Assembly (NCBI GenBank): GCA_018725205.1
Contig: QLUB01000008.1
Location: forward strand, 1-26,443
Source: a candidate division NPL-UPA2 bacterium
GTDB taxonomy: Bacteria; Bacillota; UBA994
Direction: 5' to 3'
Length of the DNA stretch: 26,443 bases
The notes under the pieces are model-generated. The model was not told the origin of the DNA and made no database searches. It saw nothing but the letters and a program-made list of their open reading frames with translations. A program made the translations under genes and the position numbers. Positions 22,308 to 26,443 of the stretch are shown piece after piece (the stretch's first letter is position 1; every line of letters starts with the position of its first letter).

Positions 22308-23147
22308 ATGCACTTTGATTTTGCCGGCAAACAAGTATATTTTGAGCTACACGGACAGGGAGAGCCACTGCTTGTCCTTAATGGTATCTTCATGAACTGT
22401 GCGAGCTGGGCGTCTTTGGCCCCTTCGCTTAGCCCTTCTCACCGGCTGATTCTCGTTGACCTGTTGGACCAGGGTTACTCAGCGCGGATGACAGGCGACT
22501 ATGGGCAAGCGCTGCAGGCGGAAATAGTTAGCGCGCTACTTAAGCACTTAAGTATTGAGTCATGCAACATACTTGGCATTTCCTACGGCGGGCAGGTAGC
22601 CATTAGGGTTGCGGCAGCGCACCCACAGTTAGTTAAACGGCTCATCTTGGCGAACACCACCGCCTACGTTAGCCCGTGGCTCGAGGACCTTGGCCGGGGC
22701 TGGGCCTACGCTCTCTCTTCCTATGACGCACGGCAGTTCTTTAAGACCTGTATGCCGCTTATCTACTCGCCGGGCTTTTATTCCGCCAACATTGTTTGGC
22801 TCCATGCGCGCGAGCAGGCCTTTCAGGAGCGTTTTACCAAAGACGTGTACGACGCCTTCTTGCGGCTACTGAGGAGCACCGAGGGACTTGACCTAAGAGC
22901 GCATCTGCCTGAAATTGCCGCCCCTACGCTGGTTATTTCCTCTGATTGCGACTACATTACCCCCCTCGCCGACCAAAAACTAATTGTACAGAGCATTCCC
23001 CACGCCCAACAAGTCGTGCTTAAAGACTGCGGTCATGCCTCCATGTACGAGAAGCCGGTGGAGTTCGTGAGCCTAGTCCTTAGCTTCTTGGCCGATTTTA
23101 CGCCTTGGCAAGACTGTAGTATAATGACAATGGCAGCCAAGTGCTAA
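22308..23147 (+). CDS. alpha/beta-hydrolase fold enzyme 2
   Basis: This 279-aa hydrolase begins 3 nt after the CoA-transferase stop, with its ribosome site (GGAGGAG) inside that gene. Ser92 lies in the elbow GISYGG, an Asp in SSDCDYITP (213 or 215) and His243 in DCGHASMYEKP complete the triad. The oxyanion segment reads LNGIFMN, not HG, as in some acyl-ester and thioesterase-like members. It is only distantly similar to hydrolase 1 in the same operon, so the two may act on different intermediates, such as ester opening and CoA release. The last 15 codons overlap the bacterioferritin promoter. Confidence 0.87.
   Translation: MHFDFAGKQVYFELHGQGEPLLVLNGIFMNCASWASLAPSLSPSHRLILVDLLDQGYSARMTGDYGQALQAEIVSALLKHLSIESCNILGISYGGQVAIRVAAAHPQLVKRLILANTTAYVSPWLEDLGRGWAYALSSYDARQFFKTCMPLIYSPGFYSANIVWLHAREQAFQERFTKDVYDAFLRLLRSTEGLDLRAHLPEIAAPTLVISSDCDYITPLADQKLIVQSIPHAQQVVLKDCGHASMYEKPVEFVSLVLSFLADFTPWQDCSIMTMAAKC
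23097..23125 (+). promoter_or_regulatory. promoter for bacterioferritin inside the preceding gene
   Basis: TTTACG (23097-23102), a 17-bp spacer and a perfect TATAAT (23120-23125) lie within the last codons of hydrolase 2. The bfr start is about 57 nt downstream. No Fur or PerR box is clear. Confidence 0.65.
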
Positions 23148-23182
23148 GCGCTCGCCAAACAAGAGACGAAAGGAATGGTGTT

Positions 23183-23650
23183 ATGAAGGGCAATGAGAAG
23201 CTGATTGAAGCGCTAAACTCGCTGTTGGCAGATGAACTGAGTGCCATCAACCAGTACATGGTGCATTCCGAGATGTGCGCAAATTGGGGCTACGACAAGC
23301 TGCACACAAAGATTGAGCGCCGTGCCATCGATGAAATGAAGCACGCCGAGAAGCTTATTGCGCGCATCCTGTTCTTAGAGGGGACACCTATCGTATCTCA
23401 GTTGAAGGAGATATACATTGGCGCGGATGTAGCCAAGCAGCTAACGAACGACCGCCAAGGCGAAATGGGTGCGGTCGACGCTTATAACTCCGCCATCATT
23501 TTAGCCGGTGAAGTACGCGACTTCGCCACGCGCGAGATTTTGGAGCAAATCCTCGCTGATGAGGACAAACATATCGATCAAATAGAAGAGTCACTAGACC
23601 AAATCGGCCACATGGGCCTCCCCATCTTCCTAACGACCCAAGTGTCGTAA
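23183..23650 (+). CDS. bfr: bacterioferritin
   Basis: Bacterioferritin is a 24-mer that oxidises and stores iron. The 155-aa protein keeps the diiron ferroxidase ligands at the Escherichia coli Bfr positions (E18, E51, H54, E94, E127, H130) and Met52, the haem ligand between subunits. Length and the ILFLEG and DEMKHAEK segments are typical. ATG 23183 is chosen because GAAAGGA lies about 8 nt upstream; the earlier in-frame start at 23141 lies inside hydrolase 2 and adds non-conserved residues. Its own promoter separates it from the catabolic block. In an anaerobe it probably protects against iron and oxygen stress. Confidence 0.96.
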   Translation: MKGNEKLIEALNSLLADELSAINQYMVHSEMCANWGYDKLHTKIERRAIDEMKHAEKLIARILFLEGTPIVSQLKEIYIGADVAKQLTNDRQGEMGAVDAYNSAIILAGEVRDFATREILEQILADEDKHIDQIEESLDQIGHMGLPIFLTTQVS

Positions 23651-23656
23651 ACGACA

Positions 23657-23700
23657 CGAAGCAAAAGGGACGGAGCTTTTTGCTTCGTCCCTTTTGCTTT
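23657..23700 (+). repeat. interspersed hairpin repeat, copy 5 (variant)
   Basis: This copy reads CGAAGCAAAA (23657-23666) with TTTTGCTTCG (23678-23687), one base altered in the right arm (GAGCTTTTT for GAGCCTTTT). A second, overlapping stem is possible: AAGCAAAAGGGACG (23659-23672) pairs perfectly with CGTCCCTTTTGCTT (23686-23699). The two folds exclude each other. It follows the bfr stop by 6 nt and may help end that transcript, though no clean T-run follows. Confidence 0.85.
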
Positions 23701-23742
23701 GGCAACGTGAAATTTTGTTTTGCCGTAATTTACCGTTAAATA

Positions 23743-23751
23743 TGAGATAAT
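23743..23751 (+). promoter_or_regulatory. possible extended -10 promoter for the lipoprotein gene
   Basis: TGAGATAAT resembles an extended -10 (TGnTATAAT) about 48 nt before the lipoprotein start. No -35 is seen at a proper spacing. Confidence 0.35.
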
Positions 23752-23798
23752 AGGCAGGGAAGACTGGTGCAACAAACTCATGGAAGTGAGGGGAATTG

Positions 23799-24542
23799 AT
23801 GCGTAAAGTCGTTGTCTTGTTGCTACTCGTTGTGTTTGTGTTGGTCGGGTGTGCCGAGCCAGCCAAGCAGGGTGCGACGCTGACCGTTTCTTCGGGAGAT
23901 TTTTTGCTCTACTACCCCGAGGGGCACAAAGACGCAGCAATGGACGTGCTGAATACCCTAAACGACAACTATGCCAGAATCACCGTCAACCTACGGCCAG
24001 ACAGGATCGGGCTCATAACGGTGCGCCTTTACCCACGTCTTAGAGACTTTCACAGGGCAATCGGTAGGCCAAACCTACCCAATTGGGTTGTGGGGGTGGC
24101 ATGGGGCGACAGCGAGATTCGCATGGTCTCGCCCAAGAACCCAGGACCAGTACACAACTACCAGACGCTTATCACTGTGGCGGTCCACGAGTTAGCTCAT
24201 GTCCTGACCAAGAGGATGGGGCCAGTTACTCCACCCCATGTAGCATGGCTGTGGGAAAGCATAGCCCTCTATGAGGCAAGGCAGTTCCCGAAGCCAGAGA
24301 ATCTCAGATTCTTGGGGACAGGGAACCATCTGCGTTTTACGAGTGTCACAGACACCCTGCGAAAACCAGAGATTTACCAGATTGGCTATACAATAATGGA
24401 GTATCTGGTGGAACACCACGGATATGAGGCAGTACGCGAGTTAGTGTTGCATGGCGGCGACATCCAGCAGGTCTTAGGGATGAGCGCAGATGAGTTTTAT
24501 GCCGCATGGTACGCGTTTGCTAAAGCGAAGTACCGACCTTAA
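23799..24542 (+). CDS. lipoprotein zinc metallopeptidase (gluzincin, peptidase MA-like)
   Basis: This 247-aa protein is predicted to be exported and lipidated: the signal peptide ends in LVGC with Cys18. The zinc motif HELAH (130-134) is followed by WLWESIALYEAR, where Glu153 fits the third zinc ligand of gluzincins; most relatives have WLxEGxA at that point, so Ser154 replaces the usual Gly. It is therefore a probable surface peptidase on the outer face of the membrane. ATG 23799 is preferred to TTG 23796; GTGAGGGGAA precedes both. Neighbours give no clear clue to the substrate. The C-terminal helix (MSADEFYAAWYAFAKAKY) is typical of the family. Confidence 0.82.
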   Translation: MRKVVVLLLLVVFVLVGCAEPAKQGATLTVSSGDFLLYYPEGHKDAAMDVLNTLNDNYARITVNLRPDRIGLITVRLYPRLRDFHRAIGRPNLPNWVVGVAWGDSEIRMVSPKNPGPVHNYQTLITVAVHELAHVLTKRMGPVTPPHVAWLWESIALYEARQFPKPENLRFLGTGNHLRFTSVTDTLRKPEIYQIGYTIMEYLVEHHGYEAVRELVLHGGDIQQVLGMSADEFYAAWYAFAKAKYRP

Positions 24543-24586
24543 AGCAGAGCTGGCTGACCTAGGATCTGGAAGAAGGGAGGCGCCTC

Positions 24587-25150
24587 TTGAAAGAAGTTCC
24601 TGTAGACCCCCCGGTAGTGATTGCCGAATACGACTCTAGCTGGCCTAGGATTTTTGAAACGGTAGCCAACACTATTTCCACAGGGATAGGCGACTTGTGG
24701 CTTGGCATCGAGCACATAGGCAGCACGGCTGTCGTGGGGCTACGAGCCAAACCGATCATCGACATAGATGTAGTCGTCAAGCGAGAAGACATGCCACTGG
24801 CCATAGAGCGGCTGGCGAAGCTTGGGTATGTCCACCAGGGCGACCTAGGGATAAAGGATCGCGAAGCCTTCAAGGCGCCGCCCGGAAATCCGGCTCACCA
24901 CCTCTATCTCTGCCCTGAGGACAGCGAGGAATTCGTGCGCCACATAGCTTTCCGGGACTGGCTACGCACGCATCTGCAGGTAGCGGCCGAGTATGCGTTA
25001 CTGAAGCAGCGGCTTGCCGCTGAATACGGGGCCGACCGCGACGGCTATACACAGGCAAAGACCGCGTTTATCGCGACGCAGCTAAGCGAAGCGAGTGAAG
25101 CAAAAGGCTCCGTCCCTTTTGCTTCCCTTTTGCTTCTTAGGCCAATTTGA
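24587..25150 (+). CDS. GrpB/UPF0157-family nucleotidyltransferase-fold protein
   Basis: This 187-aa protein belongs to the GrpB (UPF0157) family, related to nucleotidyltransferases. The key segment is HIGSTAVVGLRAKPIIDIDVVV, with GS and the two acidic residues DID, and YLCPEDSEEFVRHIAFRDWL follows. The TTG start is supported by GAAGGGAGG 9 nt upstream. The biological role of the family is not settled; in Actinobacteria it is fused to CoaE. The natural end is probably near TQLSEASE: the last 17 residues are translated from hairpin repeat copy 6. The stop overlaps the convergent MFS gene by 14 bp. Confidence 0.85.
   Translation: MKEVPVDPPVVIAEYDSSWPRIFETVANTISTGIGDLWLGIEHIGSTAVVGLRAKPIIDIDVVVKREDMPLAIERLAKLGYVHQGDLGIKDREAFKAPPGNPAHHLYLCPEDSEEFVRHIAFRDWLRTHLQVAAEYALLKQRLAAEYGADRDGYTQAKTAFIATQLSEASEAKGSVPFASLLLLRPI
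25097..25136 (-). repeat. interspersed hairpin repeat, copy 6
   Basis: GAAGCAAAAGG (25097-25107), loop CTCCGTC and CCTTTTGCTTC (25115-25125) are followed by a complete second right arm (25126-25136). On the minus strand this has the same layout as copy 1. It lies at the junction of two convergent genes and is read in frame as the tail of the GrpB-family protein. Confidence 0.9.
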
Positions 25151-26360
25151 ACTTGTGATTGAGAAGCAAGCAGAGCACTACGCCAACGGTTGCTAAACCC
25201 CCGGCGATTAAGAAAGCAGGGGTAAAACTACCTGTAGCGTCATAAATGGCAGCACCCGCCGCAGGCATAAATGCGCCAAATGCCAAGCCGGTAAACACCA
25301 ACCCATAGTTTACGCCGAGGTGTTTGGTGCCAAAGGCCGCGGCCGTGAGCGCCGGGAAGGTGGCCAAGACAACCGCTAGGCCCCAGCCGACCAGTGCCGC
25401 AGCCATGTACAAGGTCACGGCACTGACGGCAATAACGTTAAACAGAAACAGCGTCACAGCTTGAACGGCAAAACTCACTGCCATTACCCTCACTGTGCCA
25501 AACTTGTCGCTCAAGAAGCCCGCGATGGGCCTGCCAAACCCGTTAAAGCCAGAGAAAATCGCTACGGCTGTCGCGGCTTCGGTGGCACTAAGGCCTATAA
25601 CAAGCCTGCCAAAAGGCGTAATTAGGGCCGCGCAGAGCATACCGCCCGCTATCACCACGCCAAACGCGAGCCACATCACCCAGAAAATCGGCTTGAGCAA
25701 GACCTCCCTCGGCGAAGCGTCAGGCGCGGGCATGACCTTTCGTTTGCGGGTCGGCGCGGCCGTACCAGTTTGCAGAACGCCCTCGGCAGGGTTCTTAATT
25801 ATCCATGCGGCTAAAAGGCACATGGCAAAGCCAATCCCTGCGATGAGCACCAGCGTTCCTTCGACACCATAGACCGGAATTAGGTAGCGAGCCTTAACAG
25901 GTGCTACAAAAGTGCCTGCTAGCCCTACACCCATTACGGCGCAGGAGATAGCGAATGCCGGGCTATCAGGGAACCATTTTCGTACAGGCGGTGCTACGCA
26001 GGCGTAAATTGTTCCCGCACCAATTCCACCCGTAAAGCCGTAGGTCAAGAACAACCACCATGGGTAAGGGAAGTGCCCCACCAGCGCGGCCCCGCCAAAC
26101 CCAAGCGCGATAAACACGGCCCCGAGCAGGCAGGTCTTCTTAGGGCCGATAGTGTCCTGCATGCGCCCCGCAGGAACCATAACCAACGCGAAAACCAAAA
26201 AAAAGATCGTAAACGGCATTGCCGCCTCCGTCATAGTCCAGTCAAACCTCTCCACTAACGGAACCACCATCGGTCCCCAAGCATAGGCCACTCCCGCCAA
26301 AAAAGCCAGCAGAAACCCTGCGAAAACAATACTGTACCGCGTCCAACTTTGATTAATCAT
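25137..26360 (-). CDS. MFS transporter, oxalate/formate antiporter (OFA) type
   Basis: This 407-aa protein has about twelve transmembrane helices. The MFS loop 2-3 motif reads GRMQDTIGPKK, and a matching GFLSDKFGTVR lies in the second half; a basic cytoplasmic loop (TRKRKVMPAPD) joins the halves. The overall pattern fits the OFA family, which exchanges small monocarboxylates and dicarboxylates such as oxalate, formate or lactate. ATG 26360 is preferred because TTGGAGGCG is 5-6 nt upstream; an in-frame ATG at 26381 precedes that site. It could export an acid end product, but no operon partner is visible. No convincing promoter is seen in the last 83 bases of the window. Confidence 0.85.
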   Translation of the reverse strand: MINQSWTRYSIVFAGFLLAFLAGVAYAWGPMVVPLVERFDWTMTEAAMPFTIFFLVFALVMVPAGRMQDTIGPKKTCLLGAVFIALGFGGAALVGHFPYPWWLFLTYGFTGGIGAGTIYACVAPPVRKWFPDSPAFAISCAVMGVGLAGTFVAPVKARYLIPVYGVEGTLVLIAGIGFAMCLLAAWIIKNPAEGVLQTGTAAPTRKRKVMPAPDASPREVLLKPIFWVMWLAFGVVIAGGMLCAALITPFGRLVIGLSATEAATAVAIFSGFNGFGRPIAGFLSDKFGTVRVMAVSFAVQAVTLFLFNVIAVSAVTLYMAAALVGWGLAVVLATFPALTAAAFGTKHLGVNYGLVFTGLAFGAFMPAAGAAIYDATGSFTPAFLIAGGLATVGVVLCLLLNHKFKLA

Positions 26361-26443
26361 GCGTCGCCTCCAAAAAATCACGTTGATACATGAATTCGCC
26401 CCTCAACGCGACTTTACCTGCCGACGAGAGGAGAGGAACCGGC

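Noticed and set aside
102..25136. The hairpin repeats as a CRISPR array
   Set aside because: Copies are kilobases apart in both orientations, without regular spacers or cas genes.
26361..26443. A promoter for the MFS gene
   Set aside because: No -35/-10 pair with acceptable spacing could be found on the minus strand.

Overview
The window reads as a chromosomal segment of an anaerobic, moderately G+C-rich Bacillota (Clostridia-like) bacterium. The reasons are the polA-mutM-coaE order, a PolA without proofreading residues, strong Shine-Dalgarno sites with frequent GTG/TTG starts, SigA- and SigW-type promoters, iron-sulfur membrane proteins and CoA-transferase metabolism. The lineage is an inference; no rRNA gene is present.

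Layout. (1) 169-1396: an ECF sigma factor and its zinc-finger anti-sigma factor behind an apparent autoregulatory ECF promoter. (2) 1468-6009: housekeeping genes polA, mutM, coaE and a membrane-anchored lytic transglycosylase, overlapping or closely packed. (3) 6031-6308: two tandem tRNA-Leu genes (CAG, GAG) with a good promoter and a hairpin/T-run terminator. (4) 6382-11723: a coiled-coil protein with perfect 21-bp tandem repeats, a QueG-like double 4Fe-4S protein, a ribbon-helix-helix regulator, and a histidine kinase/HD-GYP pair whose response regulator carries an apparent internal deletion and frameshift in its receiver domain. (5) 11877-13331: a three-part fusion (NapH-like membrane part, two [4Fe-4S] ferredoxin motifs, FAD/NAD reductase) with a CsoR/CstR-type palindrome between promoter and start. 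(6) 13515-23147: a co-directional block encoding a branched-chain-amino-acid-type ABC transporter (K-G-F-H-M), a divergent FabH-like thiolase-fold enzyme, a TetR regulator, an alpha/beta hydrolase, a class-I CoA-transferase and a second alpha/beta hydrolase. (7) 23183-26360: bacterioferritin, a lipoprotein metallopeptidase, a GrpB-family protein and a convergent OFA-type MFS transporter.

Six copies of one intergenic hairpin (11-bp arms GAAGCAAAAGG/CCTTTTGCTTC, usually with a 7-nt GACGGAG loop) lie at block boundaries in both orientations. One acts as part of a tRNA terminator and one has run into the end of a reading frame.

The most system-like region is block 6. It looks like an uptake-and-activation pathway for an unidentified organic acid, ester or lactone: import, hydrolysis, CoA transfer, then C-C bond chemistry by the FabH-like enzyme, under a local TetR regulator. 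The substrate cannot be read from sequence. The second most notable features are the CsoR/CstR-type operator on the fused reductase gene and the damaged HD-GYP receiver.
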